The notes under the pieces are model-generated. The model was not told the origin of the DNA, did not search any database, and saw only the letters and a program-made list of their open reading frames with translations. Position numbers and translations under genes: made by a program. Positions 51,867 through 61,699 of a DNA stretch of 64,000 nt are shown here, piece by piece. The stretch comes from Herbaspirillum hiltneri N3. GTDB lineage: Bacteria > Pseudomonadota > Gammaproteobacteria > Burkholderiales > Burkholderiaceae_D. Each line of letters starts with the position of its first letter. Within the stretch, counting starts at the first letter, position 1. Where the stretch lies: NCBI RefSeq assembly GCF_001267925.1, contig NZ_CP011409.1, positions 3,968,001 to 4,032,000 of the forward strand. The letters are read 5' to 3'.

Positions 51867-54629
51867 ATGAATCTGGATCTGTTGAAAGAAACCTTCGCGA
51901 ACTTCATCCGTGCACGCGGCATGGATCGCCACTTCCATCGCCTCGGCGTGGACATGTTCCGCAGCTCGCCGACCACCAAGGAAGTCCCGCAAACCATCGC
52001 CCAGAGCCTGGTATCGTCGTCGCAAACCGATCTCGGCGCACTCTTGCGCCAGCTCGGTTCACGCACCGACGGCCTGACCGAACAGGAAGCCGATGCCATC
52101 CGTCTTGAAGTCGGTCCCAACGAAGTCGAACATGAAAAGCCGCTGACCTGGTGGGTGCATCTGTGGCACTGCTACAAGAACCCGTTCAACCTGTTGCTGA
52201 CCGTGCTGGCCGCCGTGTCCTACTACACCGAGGACATGAAGGCTGCGATCGTGATCGGCACCATGGTGGTGGTGTCGACGCTGATGCGCTTCATCCAGGA
52301 ATCGCGTTCCAACACCGCCGCCGACAAGCTCAAGGAAATGGTCAGCAACACTGCGACCGTAGTCCGTCACGACATCGTGCAGGACATCGCCGAAGAGGCC
52401 CAGCGCTACTTTGACGTCACGCTGCATCCGAAGGGCGCGCGCCGCGTCGAAGTGCCGATCAAGAAGCTGGTGCCCGGCGACATCGTGCAATTGTCGGCCG
52501 GCGACATGATCCCCGCCGACCTGCGCCTGCTGGCGGCCAAGGACTTGTTCGTCAGCCAGGCGGCCATGACCGGTGAATCGCTGCCGGTCGAAAAATTCAC
52601 CGAGCATCGCGGCCTCGACGCAGGCAATCCATTGGAGCTCGACAACCTGTGCTTCATGGGCACCAACGTCGTCAGCGGCTCGGCCACGGCCGTGGTGCTG
52701 ACCACCGGCAAGCGCACCTATTTCGGCGCGCTGGCTGAACGCGTCACCGCCACCGACCGCACGCCGACCGCATTCCAGTCCGGCGTCAACAAGGTCAGCT
52801 GGCTGCTGATCCGCTTCATGCTGGTGATGACCCCGGTGGTCTTCTTCATCAACGGCTTCACCAAGGGCGACTGGGTCGAGGCCTTCCTGTTCGGCCTGTC
52901 GATCGCGGTCGGCCTGACGCCTGAAATGCTGCCGATGATCGTCACCTCGACGCTCGCCAAAGGCGCTGTCGCCCTGTCGCGCAAGAAGGTCATCGTCAAG
53001 CGCCTGGATGCGATCCAGAACTTCGGCGCCATGGACGTGCTGTGCACGGACAAGACCGGCACGCTGACGCAGGACAAGATTTTCCTCGAGCGCCACACCG
53101 GCATCCTGGGCGAGCCGAACGATGAAGTACTGCAATACGCTTACCTCAACAGCTACTACCAGACCGGCCTGAAGAACCTGCTCGACGTCGCCGTGCTGGA
53201 ACACGCTGAACTGCAACGTGAAATGGCGCTCGCCTCGGCCTATCGCAAAGTCGATGAAATCCCGTTCGACTTCCAGCGCCGCCGCATGTCGGTGGTCGTC
53301 AGCGAACGCGAAGATCACCATGAGCTGATCTGCAAAGGCGCGGTCGAAGAAATCGTCTCGATCTGCACCCACGCACGCAACAACGGTGAGATCGTGCCGT
53401 TCACGCCCGAACTGCTGGCTGAAATCCGCGAAACCACCGCCAGCCTGAACTCCGAAGGCCTGCGCGTGGTGGCCGTGGCCGCCAAGGACCTGCCGCCGAC
53501 CAAGGAGACCTACAGCGTCGCCGACGAGTCGGATCTGGTGCTGATCGGCTACATCGCCTTCCTCGATCCGCCGAAGGAATCGACCGAACCGGCGCTGGCC
53601 GCATTGCGCGCACATGGCGTGACCGTCAAGATCCTGACCGGCGACAACGAGCTGGTGACCGCCAAGATCTGCCGCGAAGTCGGCCTCGAAGTCGACGGCA
53701 TGCTGCTCGGTTCGCACGTGGAGAAAATGAGCGACGTGGAACTCTCCGTCGCCGTGGACAAGACCACCGTCTTCGCCAAGCTCAGCCCGACCCATAAGGA
53801 ACGCATCGTGCGCGTGCTGCACGACAAGGGCCACGTGGTCGGTTTCATGGGCGACGGCATCAACGATGCGCCGGCCTTGCGCGCAGCCGACATCGGCATC
53901 TCGGTCGATACCGCCGTCGACATCGCCAAGGAAGCGGCCGACCTGATCCTGCTGGAAAAGAGCCTGATGGTGCTGGAAGAAGGCGTGCTGGAAGGCCGCA
54001 AGACCTTCGCCAACATGCTCAAGTACATCAAGATGACGGCCAGCTCCAACTTCGGCAACGTCTTCTCGGTGCTGGTGGCAAGCGCCTTCCTGCCCTTCCT
54101 GCCGATGCTGCCCTTGCATCTGCTGGTGCAAAACCTGCTGTATGACGTGTCGCAGATTTCCATCCCGTTCGACAACGTCGACAAGGAATTCCTGGAAAAA
54201 CCGCAACGCTGGAACCCGGGCGAAATCGGCCGCTTCATGGTGTTCTTCGGTCCGATCAGCTCGATCTTCGACATCAGCACGTTTGCCTTGATGTGGTTCG
54301 TGTTCGGCGCCAACTCGCCGGATCACCAGACCCTGTTCCAATCGGGCTGGTTCATCGAAGGCCTGCTGTCGCAGACGCTGATCGTGCACATGATCCGCAC
54401 CAAGCGCATTCCGTTCTTCCAGAGCCGCGCTTCGTGGCCGCTGATGGGCATGACGCTGGTCATCATGGCCATCGGCATCATCCTGCCGATGTCGCCGCTG
54501 GCCAGCTACTTCAAGCTGCAGGCGCTGCCGCTGAGCTACTTCCCGTGGCTGCTGGCGATCCTGATCGCTTACGCCGCGCTGATCCAGCTGATGAAGAAGT
54601 GGTACACCCGCCGCTATGGCTGGCAATAA
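51867..54629 (+). CDS. mgtA: Mg2+-transporting P-type ATPase
   Basis: This 920-residue inner-membrane ATPase imports Mg2+. It belongs to the P3B class, with the actuator TGES (in AMTGESLPVE), the phosphorylated Asp395 in CTDKTGTLTQ, the KGA nucleotide-site lysine in LICKGAVEE, TGDN and the hinge GDGINDAPAL. About ten membrane segments are present, including the GLTPEMLPMIV ion-site helix. MgtA enzymes are induced by low Mg2+. The ribosome-binding site before the ATG is weak, and a long structured leader precedes it, so translation or termination control is plausible. Confidence 0.96.
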   Translation: MNLDLLKETFANFIRARGMDRHFHRLGVDMFRSSPTTKEVPQTIAQSLVSSSQTDLGALLRQLGSRTDGLTEQEADAIRLEVGPNEVEHEKPLTWWVHLWHCYKNPFNLLLTVLAAVSYYTEDMKAAIVIGTMVVVSTLMRFIQESRSNTAADKLKEMVSNTATVVRHDIVQDIAEEAQRYFDVTLHPKGARRVEVPIKKLVPGDIVQLSAGDMIPADLRLLAAKDLFVSQAAMTGESLPVEKFTEHRGLDAGNPLELDNLCFMGTNVVSGSATAVVLTTGKRTYFGALAERVTATDRTPTAFQSGVNKVSWLLIRFMLVMTPVVFFINGFTKGDWVEAFLFGLSIAVGLTPEMLPMIVTSTLAKGAVALSRKKVIVKRLDAIQNFGAMDVLCTDKTGTLTQDKIFLERHTGILGEPNDEVLQYAYLNSYYQTGLKNLLDVAVLEHAELQREMALASAYRKVDEIPFDFQRRRMSVVVSEREDHHELICKGAVEEIVSICTHARNNGEIVPFTPELLAEIRETTASLNSEGLRVVAVAAKDLPPTKETYSVADESDLVLIGYIAFLDPPKESTEPALAALRAHGVTVKILTGDNELVTAKICREVGLEVDGMLLGSHVEKMSDVELSVAVDKTTVFAKLSPTHKERIVRVLHDKGHVVGFMGDGINDAPALRAADIGISVDTAVDIAKEAADLILLEKSLMVLEEGVLEGRKTFANMLKYIKMTASSNFGNVFSVLVASAFLPFLPMLPLHLLVQNLLYDVSQISIPFDNVDKEFLEKPQRWNPGEIGRFMVFFGPISSIFDISTFALMWFVFGANSPDHQTLFQSGWFIEGLLSQTLIVHMIRTKRIPFFQSRASWPLMGMTLVIMAIGIILPMSPLASYFKLQALPLSYFPWLLAILIAYAALIQLMKKWYTRRYGWQ

Positions 54630-54646
54630 CGCCGGCTTAGCGACGT

Positions 54647-54683
54647 AAAAAAACGGGATGCGCGCAAACGCATCCCGTTTTTT
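54647..54683. terminator. Bidirectional terminator
   Basis: AAACGGGATGCG pairs perfectly with CGCATCCCGTTT, with T-runs on both strands. It lies between the convergent mgtA and DUF1345 genes. Confidence 0.95.
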
Positions 54684-54714
54684 ATTGCGTGCCGCGTGCC
54701 GACACCGCGATGGG

Positions 54715-55368
54715 TCAGCTCACCAGGCTCGCTGCGATATTGATCGACAAGCCCAGGATCGCCGCATTGAACAGGAAGCCGATCACCGAATGCGCCAGCA
54801 CGGTCTTGCGCAAAGCGCGCGTGCCGACGGAGACGTCCGAGGTCTGTACTGCGACGCTGATGGTGAACGCAAAATAGAGGAAGTCCCAGTAGTCCGGATT
54901 TTTTTCACCGTCGGCAAAGCGCAGCGGCGGCTCGTCGTTGCCGTCCTCGGCGTAAAACAGCCGCGCATAGTGCAAGGTGAAAACGGTGCCGATCAGGAAC
55001 CATGAGCCCAAGACGGTGCCGCCGGTGAACGCATAGTGCAACAGCTTTTTGCCGTTCTCCAGATGGGAAGCGCCGGCCAGTTCAATGACGATGGCGGCCA
55101 GGCTGGCGATGGCGGCTACGCAGACGGTCACCAGCACCAGCTGCGCGCTTTCGTCTTCCTTTTCGGCGAGGCGTTTGGTGTCGGCTGCCCGGGAGCGGAA
55201 CATCATCACCCAGATCGTCAGCAAATAGCAGGCAACGCCGGCGTTCCAGCCTGTCAACAAGCGCGTGATGAGCTCCCCCTCGGCGCACAATAAATACCCC
55301 GCTGCGCCGACGGCGACAGCGATGAGCAAACGCGGATGAACCTGGACGATATGACGGGCGATGGACAT
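54715..55368 (-). CDS. DUF1345 membrane protein
   Basis: This 217-residue protein has about five membrane segments and the DUF1345 signature (YFAEDG-like [20 protein letters not shown] split around residue 145, then [20 protein letters not shown]). The function is unknown in all members I know. The ATG at 55368 matches the usual family length. It lies 113 bases after the SecDF-P1-like lipoprotein gene on the same strand and may be the last gene of that transcript. Confidence 0.88.
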   Translation of the reverse strand: MSIARHIVQVHPRLLIAVAVGAAGYLLCAEGELITRLLTGWNAGVACYLLTIWVMMFRSRAADTKRLAEKEDESAQLVLVTVCVAAIASLAAIVIELAGASHLENGKKLLHYAFTGGTVLGSWFLIGTVFTLHYARLFYAEDGNDEPPLRFADGEKNPDYWDFLYFAFTISVAVQTSDVSVGTRALRKTVLAHSVIGFLFNAAILGLSINIAASLVS

Positions 55369-55481
55369 GGTGTGGACGGGTCGCGCGACCCGGCGGCAAT
55401 TGAATTGCCGCAACCTTATCATGCGCACGGCCGGCTGCGTGGGTCGCCGGTCGGACGCATCTTGCTGCATCACTTTTTTGA

Positions 55482-55982
55482 TTACTTCTTCGGCGCGATG
55501 CCCAGGGCGATTTCCTGTGCTTCCTCCAGCGACCTGAAGCCGGTGATGGCGAAGCGATTTCCCGACAGCGGCGCCGACACCACCGGCGCCGTCATCACCT
55601 CGCCGTTGATCATCACCGCCATGCGCTGACGCAGCAGCACGCGCGACGCCATGCCCATGCGGATCGCGCCGGCCGGCGTCATCTGGATCACGATCAGCAC
55701 CTGCCCGCCAAGGTCCTTCCTGGCGTTGGCCAGGGCGACATCGGAATTGTCCAGCAAGACTTCCGGCGCAACGTAGACCGTGGTGCCGGGATCATCGAGC
55801 AAGTTGGCTTTTTGCCAATCCGGACTTTCTGCCAGGCTGGCAGCGTGAATCTCGAAGCGTGTTCCGGATTGTGAATGACCGGTGGCGCAGGCACCCAGGC
55901 CGGTGCTCAGAATCAGTACGGCAAGAGTGCGTTTGAACGAAGTTAGCGAAGTGAGCGAAGTGAAAGTGGCTGCGACCTGCAT
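55482..55982 (-). CDS. Lipoprotein with a SecDF P1-head-like domain
   Basis: This 166-residue protein has a long signal with a TSLTSLTSF repeat and a lipobox LGAC at residues 29-32. The mature chain (about 130 residues) resembles the periplasmic P1 head of Sec[19 protein letters not shown], then [24 protein letters not shown] and LEEAQEIAL in the same order. A stand-alone lipoprotein form has no membrane-translocase part, so a binding or chaperone role is only a guess. Its ATG shares a base with the stop of the 72-codon gene (TGATG). Confidence 0.75.
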   Translation of the reverse strand: MQVAATFTSLTSLTSFKRTLAVLILSTGLGACATGHSQSGTRFEIHAASLAESPDWQKANLLDDPGTTVYVAPEVLLDNSDVALANARKDLGGQVLIVIQMTPAGAIRMGMASRVLLRQRMAVMINGEVMTAPVVSAPLSGNRFAITGFRSLEEAQEIALGIAPKK

Positions 55983-56200
55983 CAGAATTCGTGCTCCTTG
56001 AGTGCACGTTCGGCACGCTGCCTGGCGTTGTCCAATGCTTCCTGCATGGAGCCGAACAGGCCTGCCGGGATGTAGGTCTCGGCGACTTCCGGTTCGCGCG
56101 TGAGCCGCACGAAGACTTGCGCCTCGAACACATCTTCGTCTTTCTTGACCGCGTCGAAACGGGCGATGTGGGTGCCGCTTTGTAGGACTTGCTCTGTCAT
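55982..56200 (-). CDS. Small protein of unknown function (72 aa)
   Basis: I do not recognise this protein. The 72 residues comprise a beta-like front half (GTHIARFDAVKKDEDVFEAQ, VFVRLTREPE) and a helical end (SMQEALDNARQRAERALKEHEF over residues 51-72), with no signal. GGAGG lies five bases before the ATG at 56200. It is translationally coupled to the following SecDF-P1-like lipoprotein and lies 82 bases after the histidine-kinase gene. Confidence 0.8.
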   Translation of the reverse strand: MTEQVLQSGTHIARFDAVKKDEDVFEAQVFVRLTREPEVAETYIPAGLFGSMQEALDNARQRAERALKEHEF

Positions 56201-56282
56201 GAATACCTCCATCAATGGCGATAGAGGATTGGACAGAGGCATGCCGAACAGGTTCGGAGCAATTTTCACGCTCAGTGAAAAC

Positions 56283-57644
56283 TCAGGCCTGACGCGGGAA
56301 ACGCACCGTAAATACCGTCCCGCAATCGGCCTCGCCCGAGGTCAGCGTGATCTCGCCGCCGTGGTCCTTGGCGATGTCGCGCACGATGGCCAGGCCCAGT
56401 CCGCTGCCCGCGATCTTGTCGTTGACCCGGTAGAAACGGTCGAAAATCAGTTCACGATGTTCCGGTGCGATACCGGGGCCGGAATCTTCCACCGTCAGCA
56501 AGGTGGCGTCTTCCTGCTCGCGGCAACTCACCGTGACGGTGCTCTGCGGCGGCGAATAACGCACGGCGTTGTCGACCAGATTGTCGATCAGGTCGCGCAG
56601 CATGAAGCGGTCGCCCTTCATGCGCGCCGGCTGCAGATCGAAGCCGAGGTCGATCTGTTTCTTGTCGGCCTGTTCGATGAAATGCTGCACCGACTCTTCC
56701 ACCAGCTTGTCGAGCAGCAGATCTTCCAGATGGGTCGGCTTGAAGCGGCTCGGTTCGGCGCGCGCCAGCGCCAGCAGCTGGTTGCTCTGGCGCACCATGC
56801 GTTCGACCGAGGAGGTCATCAGCTCGGTGGAATGCGCTGTCTCCGGCTCGTCGGCATGGCGCTGATGCAACCACTCCAATTGCAGGCGCAGGCCGGTCAA
56901 GGGCGTACGGATCTGGTGCGCGACATTGGCCAGGAAATTCTGCTGCGCGCTGGCGGCCTTGCGGATGTTTTCCAACAGACTGTTGATCGCCCCGATCACC
57001 GGCGACAGCTCTTCGGCGGTGTCCTTGAATTCGATCGGCGTGAGGTTGTCGTGATTGCGCTGGTCGAGATTCTGGCGCAATTCACGCAGCGGACTCAGGC
57101 CCTTGTTGACCGCGATCATCACGATCGCAATCGAGAAGAAGGTCAGCGCGCCATCCAGCAGCAGCAGAGAAATCAGGATCACATAGTGGGTCTGGTTGCG
57201 CTTGCGGAAAGTCTCGGCAATACCGATGTAGATCGGCGTGCGCTCGATGCTGACGTACAGCGCGGCGATACGCACCTGTTCGCCGTTCATCACGCCGTCG
57301 TAGGTAACCGGCTCGTTCGGCTCGGAAACCTGATTGACCTGAGGGAAATTGTGATCGCCCGCCAGGGTCTCGCCGTTGGCGTCCCGCACCACGAAATACA
57401 TGGTGTCGAAATGATCCGAGCGCAGCATCTGCTCAGCCTGCTTGGTCAACTCCAGCGAAGTCTTGCCGCGCACGCGCTTGATCTGCGAGGTCAGCGCCCA
57501 GGCGGCGTCGGTGATGCTCTGGTCGAAGGCGTCCTGCGCCGGCAGCCACGCCAGCCAGTAAGTCAGGCCGGCGCCGATCAGATTCACCGCCAGCAGCGGC
57601 GCGATCAGCCATTTGAGGAGATTTATCTTGATGCTGGCGCGCAT
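56283..57644 (-). CDS. Sensor histidine kinase, TctE/QseC-like
   Basis: This 453-residue inner-membrane kinase has TM1 at about 11-33, a periplasmic sensor of about 120 residues (the TctE-type extended sensor region), TM2 at about 154-179, a HAMP-like linker, the phospho-acceptor His243 in NVAHQIRTPLTGL, and the ATP-binding N, G1 and G2 boxes (DNLVDNAVRYS, DSGPGIAPE, GSGLGLAIV). It partners the OmpR-type regulator 63 bases upstream. TctE homologues sense tricarboxylates in Salmonella; here the neighbouring Fiu-like receptor suggests iron or siderophore as another possibility. Confidence 0.93.
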   Translation of the reverse strand: MRASIKINLLKWLIAPLLAVNLIGAGLTYWLAWLPAQDAFDQSITDAAWALTSQIKRVRGKTSLELTKQAEQMLRSDHFDTMYFVVRDANGETLAGDHNFPQVNQVSEPNEPVTYDGVMNGEQVRIAALYVSIERTPIYIGIAETFRKRNQTHYVILISLLLLDGALTFFSIAIVMIAVNKGLSPLRELRQNLDQRNHDNLTPIEFKDTAEELSPVIGAINSLLENIRKAASAQQNFLANVAHQIRTPLTGLRLQLEWLHQRHADEPETAHSTELMTSSVERMVRQSNQLLALARAEPSRFKPTHLEDLLLDKLVEESVQHFIEQADKKQIDLGFDLQPARMKGDRFMLRDLIDNLVDNAVRYSPPQSTVTVSCREQEDATLLTVEDSGPGIAPEHRELIFDRFYRVNDKIAGSGLGLAIVRDIAKDHGGEITLTSGEADCGTVFTVRFPRQA

Positions 57645-57707
57645 GGCGGTTTCAGGCGCCTAGCCGGCACGGCGGAAAAAGGACATGCCGGTTTGTCGCA
57701 GCATGCC

Positions 57708-58376
57708 TCAGGCTTCGCTCTTCTCGAGCATGTAGCCGAAGCCGCGAATGGTGCGAATGGCGACGCCCGAGCCTGCCGTCTTGGTGCGGATGCGCGAGAC
57801 GTAGACTTCGACCGCGTTGAGCGTGACGTCTTCCCCCCACGGCAGCACGGCATCGATGATCTGCTGCTTGGACACCACACGCGAAGCTTGCTGCATGAGG
57901 TATTCCAGCACGGTCCATTCGCGCACCGAAAAATCCACCTTCTTGCCGTCGATGGTGGCGCGCTTGGAAGACGTATCGAGCGACAGGCCGCCAATGGTGA
58001 GCTGTGTCGGTTGCGGGCTGCTGCGGCGGATCAGCGCCTTGATGCGCGCCACCAGTTCCGGCGTTGCAAACGGCTTGACCAGGTAATCGTCGGCGCCCAG
58101 CTCAAGGCCGTGCACGCGATCGGGAATCGTGTCGCGCGCCGTCAGCAGCAGCACCGGCATGTTGCTGCCGCGTGCGCGCAGGCGACGCACCACTTCAAAA
58201 CCGTCCAGGCCTGGCAAGCCGATGTCGAGCACCAGTACGGTCGCCGTGTAACGCTGCAGCAACGCGTCGGCGTCGGTGCCGTTGTTGACCGTGTTGACAC
58301 TCAGACCATGCGACTTGAGCATGCGCGACAGGCCGTCGGCCAGCACCAGATCGTCTTCCACCAGCAGAACGTTCAT
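57708..58376 (-). CDS. OmpR-family response regulator, TctD-like
   Basis: This 222-residue regulator has a receiver domain (acidic EDD at 7-9, phospho-acceptor Asp51 in VLDIGLPGLDGF, Lys in DDYLVKPFA) and a winged-helix DNA-binding domain from about residue 125 (GLSLDTSSKRATIDG, VEVYVSRIRTK). It is the cognate partner of the following histidine kinase. It is divergent from a siderophore-receptor gene, 335 bases away, and may control it. Confidence 0.94.
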   Translation of the reverse strand: MNVLLVEDDLVLADGLSRMLKSHGLSVNTVNNGTDADALLQRYTATVLVLDIGLPGLDGFEVVRRLRARGSNMPVLLLTARDTIPDRVHGLELGADDYLVKPFATPELVARIKALIRRSSPQPTQLTIGGLSLDTSSKRATIDGKKVDFSVREWTVLEYLMQQASRVVSKQQIIDAVLPWGEDVTLNAVEVYVSRIRTKTAGSGVAIRTIRGFGYMLEKSEA

Positions 58377-58711
58377 ATTTGGGACCAGATGAGAAATTCA
58401 GGTTGCGCCAGGGCAATTCACAAGCACATCGGACAGCACGAAGCAATTCAGCGCTGCAAGGAACGTATTGTAGCGCCGGCAATTCCTCCGGAAAGCGAGT
58501 TGAGCGCGATCAACGGTTTATTTTAGTCAAAGTCAGTATTTTGTCAGTTCAATGTCAGCACGTCGACAGCACGCCGCTTTAATCTAGCGCACAAGCAATC
58601 GGAATGAGAATCGAAATCAATTATTCCGTACTGCATTCAGCCAGCCAGACGGTCCCGCGCCCTCCTCGCCAGCCAGCCTTCATGTGACCCAACCAGACAG
58701 AAAACGCCAAA
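58377..58711. other. Divergent promoter region with Fur-like box
   Basis: No gene is seen in these 335 bases between the response regulator and the siderophore receptor. A Fur-like site lies at 58600-58618. The rest shows short GTCAGTT/GTCAGCA repeats near 58540-58560 and no other clear structure. Confidence 0.5.
58600..58618. promoter_or_regulatory. Fur-like box upstream of the Fiu-type receptor
   Basis: CGGAATGAGAATCGAAATC matches the 19-base Fur consensus at 12 positions, including the full AATGA-AATC core. It lies about 95 bases before the receptor start. Confidence 0.6.
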
Positions 58712-60964
58712 ATGAACCGTCTTACGCCGATCGCCGCAGCACTTGTCGCCGTGTTTGCCGCGCCAGTTGCCGTGCATGCGCAACAAACTTCCTCCCCTGC
58801 CGCTGCCCCTGCCCCTGCCAATGCTGCAGCGCCGTCTTCCTCGCTCAAGGAAGTCGTCGTCGAAGGCAAGCGCGATGATTTCAACACCGCGACGACCGCG
58901 CTGACCAAACTCCCGGCCGACCTGCACGACGTGCCGCAATCGGTGGTGGTGGTCAACAAGGCATTGCTGCAATCGCAAGGCGCGACGTCGCTGTCGGACG
59001 CGTTGCGCAATGTCGCCGGCATCACGCTGGGCGGCGCGGAAGGTGGCCAGATCGGCAACAACATCAACCTGAACGGCTTCTCGGCGCGTACCGATATCTA
59101 CCTGGACGGCTTCCGCGACCGCGCCCAGTATTATCGCGACACCTTCGCGATGGACGAAATCGAAGTGCTGATGGGCCCGTCGTCGATGCTGTTCGGCCGC
59201 GGTTCAACCGGCGGCATCATCAACCAGGTCACCAAGAAGGCCAACCTGAAGGAATCCACCGAAGTCTCCGCATCGGTAACCACCAACGGTCTTGTGCGCA
59301 CCACCGTCGACCATAACCAGCCGTTGTCGGACACATCGGCGTTCCGTATCTCCGCCATGGCGCAGGACGGCGCTGCTTCGACCCGCAACCAGATCAATGT
59401 TCAGGATTTCGGACTGGCGGCTTCGTATGTCACCGGCCTCGGCACCTCGACGGAAATCACCCTCTCGGCGCTGATCCAGCATAACCACGACCAGCCCGAT
59501 TACGGCCTGCCGCCGCTGAACGGCCATCCGGTCGGCGTCGACCGTGATACCGCATATGGCCTCAACAGCGACCGCACCGACCAGGACGTGGTTTCGCTGA
59601 ACGCCGGCATCAAGCACAAGCTCACGCCCGACTTCACCATCCGCAATCAGACCCAGTTCAACTACGTCCACACCAATGCAGTGGAAACGGCGCCGAACAC
59701 CATCGGCACCGTCTCCGGCGCAGGGTTCACTGCGCTGACCGGAGCAGCCAGCAGCTTGCCGCTGTCGAGCCTGTATGTCCGTGCGCAAAGCCATGATCGC
59801 GACATCCACGATTACTCGATCTTCAACCAGACCGAACTCACCGGAAAAATCACCGCGCTCGGCTTCAAGCACGACCTGGTGGTTGGACTCGAAGTCGGTC
59901 ATGACGGCTATGACAACCAGGCTTACTATCGCAACGGCAGCTGCAACGGCGTGGCATTGACCGGCGCCGCCACCCCGACCTCGGGTTATGCCGACTGTAT
60001 TCCCGTGGTCAGCGCGGCCTACAGCGCAGCCGGCGCCGGCGTCGTCAGCCAGGCCGGCAACCGTCAAGGCGGCAGCGCCAACACCATCGCCACTTACTTC
60101 GGCGACACGCTTGAACTGAGCAAGCAATTCAAGCTGGTCGGCGGCTTGCGCTATGACCGCTACATCGCCAGCATCACCAATTCCATCAACTCGGGCAACA
60201 CGCCCAAAGTCGCGAACAATACCAATCTGGCCAGCGCCAACCAGACCGTCAATTTCCTGAGCGTACGCGCCGGCGGCATCTGGCAGCCGTCAGAAGCGCA
60301 GTCCTACTACCTGTCTTATGGCACCTCGTTCAACCCCTCGCTGGAACAGTTGACCGGGACTGCCGGCCAGAACAACCTCGATCCGGAGAAGAACCGCTCC
60401 TATGAACTGGGCGGCAAATGGGACGTGGCGGAAAACCTCTCCCTGAATGCCGCGGCGTTCCAGATCACCAAGCAGAACGCCCGCTCGCTGGTGTCCACCG
60501 GCGTGTACGAGCTGAGCGGCAACGTGCGCGTCAAGGGCGCACGTGCCGGCGCCACCGGCCGCATCAACAAGCAATGGCAAGTCGCAGCCGGCTATACCTA
60601 CCTCGATGCGCAAGTCCTCAGCGGCGCGGCAAGCGACACGGCAGTCGGCAAGATCCCGACCAACACGCCCAAGCATACGCTGACCACCTGGACCACCTAC
60701 GACGTCATGCCGCATTGGCAAGTGGGCGGAGGCGCCACCTACATGTCGCAACGCTACGCCAACGCAACCAATACAGTGCAGGTTGGCGGCTACACCCGCT
60801 GGGACGCTACGGTTGCCTACACGCAGAAACAATACGACGTTCGTTTCAACCTCTTCAACCTGACGAACAAAATGTATTACGATGCGCTGATCCAGTCCGA
60901 CGGCGGACGCTCGGTGCCCGGCACCGGCCGCACCGGCATGATCTCGGTCAACTATCGTATGTAG
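58712..60964 (+). CDS. TonB-dependent siderophore receptor, Fiu/PiuA type
   Basis: This outer-membrane receptor has 750 residues, with a signal peptide (1-24, ending HAQQ), a TonB box-like LKEVVVEGKR and a plug (VPQSVVVVNKALLQSQ, LNGFSARTDIYLDGFRDRAQ, VLMGPSSMLFGRGSTGGIIN). A barrel follows that ends in SVNYRM, with Met last. The PiuC/YbiX gene directly downstream matches the fiu-ybiX and piuA-piuC arrangements, which points to monomeric catechol or related iron complexes; the ligand is inferred. Confidence 0.94.
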   Translation: MNRLTPIAAALVAVFAAPVAVHAQQTSSPAAAPAPANAAAPSSSLKEVVVEGKRDDFNTATTALTKLPADLHDVPQSVVVVNKALLQSQGATSLSDALRNVAGITLGGAEGGQIGNNINLNGFSARTDIYLDGFRDRAQYYRDTFAMDEIEVLMGPSSMLFGRGSTGGIINQVTKKANLKESTEVSASVTTNGLVRTTVDHNQPLSDTSAFRISAMAQDGAASTRNQINVQDFGLAASYVTGLGTSTEITLSALIQHNHDQPDYGLPPLNGHPVGVDRDTAYGLNSDRTDQDVVSLNAGIKHKLTPDFTIRNQTQFNYVHTNAVETAPNTIGTVSGAGFTALTGAASSLPLSSLYVRAQSHDRDIHDYSIFNQTELTGKITALGFKHDLVVGLEVGHDGYDNQAYYRNGSCNGVALTGAATPTSGYADCIPVVSAAYSAAGAGVVSQAGNRQGGSANTIATYFGDTLELSKQFKLVGGLRYDRYIASITNSINSGNTPKVANNTNLASANQTVNFLSVRAGGIWQPSEAQSYYLSYGTSFNPSLEQLTGTAGQNNLDPEKNRSYELGGKWDVAENLSLNAAAFQITKQNARSLVSTGVYELSGNVRVKGARAGATGRINKQWQVAAGYTYLDAQVLSGAASDTAVGKIPTNTPKHTLTTWTTYDVMPHWQVGGGATYMSQRYANATNTVQVGGYTRWDATVAYTQKQYDVRFNLFNLTNKMYYDALIQSDGGRSVPGTGRTGMISVNYRM

Positions 60965-60991
60965 TCTGAAGCAAGTGAAAGAAATCCACCC

Positions 60992-61678
60992 ATGCTGATC
61001 GCCATTCCCAAGCTGCTCGACGCGCAACAACTCCATGCCGTACGCCAGCTCCTGGAACAGGCCGGTCCGGCATGGGTGGATGGCCGTGCGACGGCCGGCT
61101 ATCAAGGCGCGCCGGTCAAGTTCAACCAGCAGATCGACGAGCGTTCGGAGGTCGCCGCACAGTGCCAGCGCATCATCCTGTCGGCATTGGAACGCAACCC
61201 GCTCTTCATCAGCGCGGCCTTGCCCAATACCGTCTATCCGCCGATGTTCAACCGCTACGGCGAGGGCATGACCTTCGGCGCGCATGTGGACGGCAGCGTG
61301 CGGATCGATCCGCATACCGGCCGCAAATTGCGCACCGATATTTCCGCAACGCTGTTCCTGTCCGATCCGGCGACTTACGACGGCGGCGAACTGCAGATCC
61401 ATGATACCTACGGCATGCATTCGGCCAGGCTGGAAGCCGGCGACATGCTGGTCTACCCCGCCACCAGCCTGCACCAGGTGACGCCGGTGACGCGCGGCGT
61501 GCGCACCGCGTCCTTCTTCTGGGTGCAAAGCCTGGTGCGCGACGACGGCCGGCGCAGCATGCTGTTCGACATGGACAATGCCATCCAGACGCTCAATCGG
61601 ACCGGCGCCGACGAGACGGCGCGACGCACGCTGGTCGGCTGTTATCACAACCTGCTGCGGCAGTGGAGCGATACATAG
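60992..61678 (+). CDS. piuC: Fe(II)/2-oxoglutarate-dependent hydroxylase PiuC/YbiX
   Basis: This 228-residue PKHD-type dioxygenase has the iron triad His98-x-Asp100 (in FGAHVDGSV) and His161 (in LHQVTPV), with the 2-oxoglutarate Arg171 in RGVRTA. The length and N-terminus (MLIAIPKLLDAQQL) are typical. It follows the Fiu/PiuA receptor by 27 bases and is surely co-transcribed. Family members affect iron uptake and susceptibility to siderophore-linked drugs; the hydroxylation target is unknown. Confidence 0.95.
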   Translation: MLIAIPKLLDAQQLHAVRQLLEQAGPAWVDGRATAGYQGAPVKFNQQIDERSEVAAQCQRIILSALERNPLFISAALPNTVYPPMFNRYGEGMTFGAHVDGSVRIDPHTGRKLRTDISATLFLSDPATYDGGELQIHDTYGMHSARLEAGDMLVYPATSLHQVTPVTRGVRTASFFWVQSLVRDDGRRSMLFDMDNAIQTLNRTGADETARRTLVGCYHNLLRQWSDT

Positions 61679-61699
61679 GCAAGTGACAGCAGGTGAAAG

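Noticed and set aside
52059..54626. An 855-codon open frame opposite mgtA
   Set aside because: It is the antisense shadow of a highly biased coding sequence and encodes low-complexity His/Gln/Asp-rich sequence without recognisable motifs.
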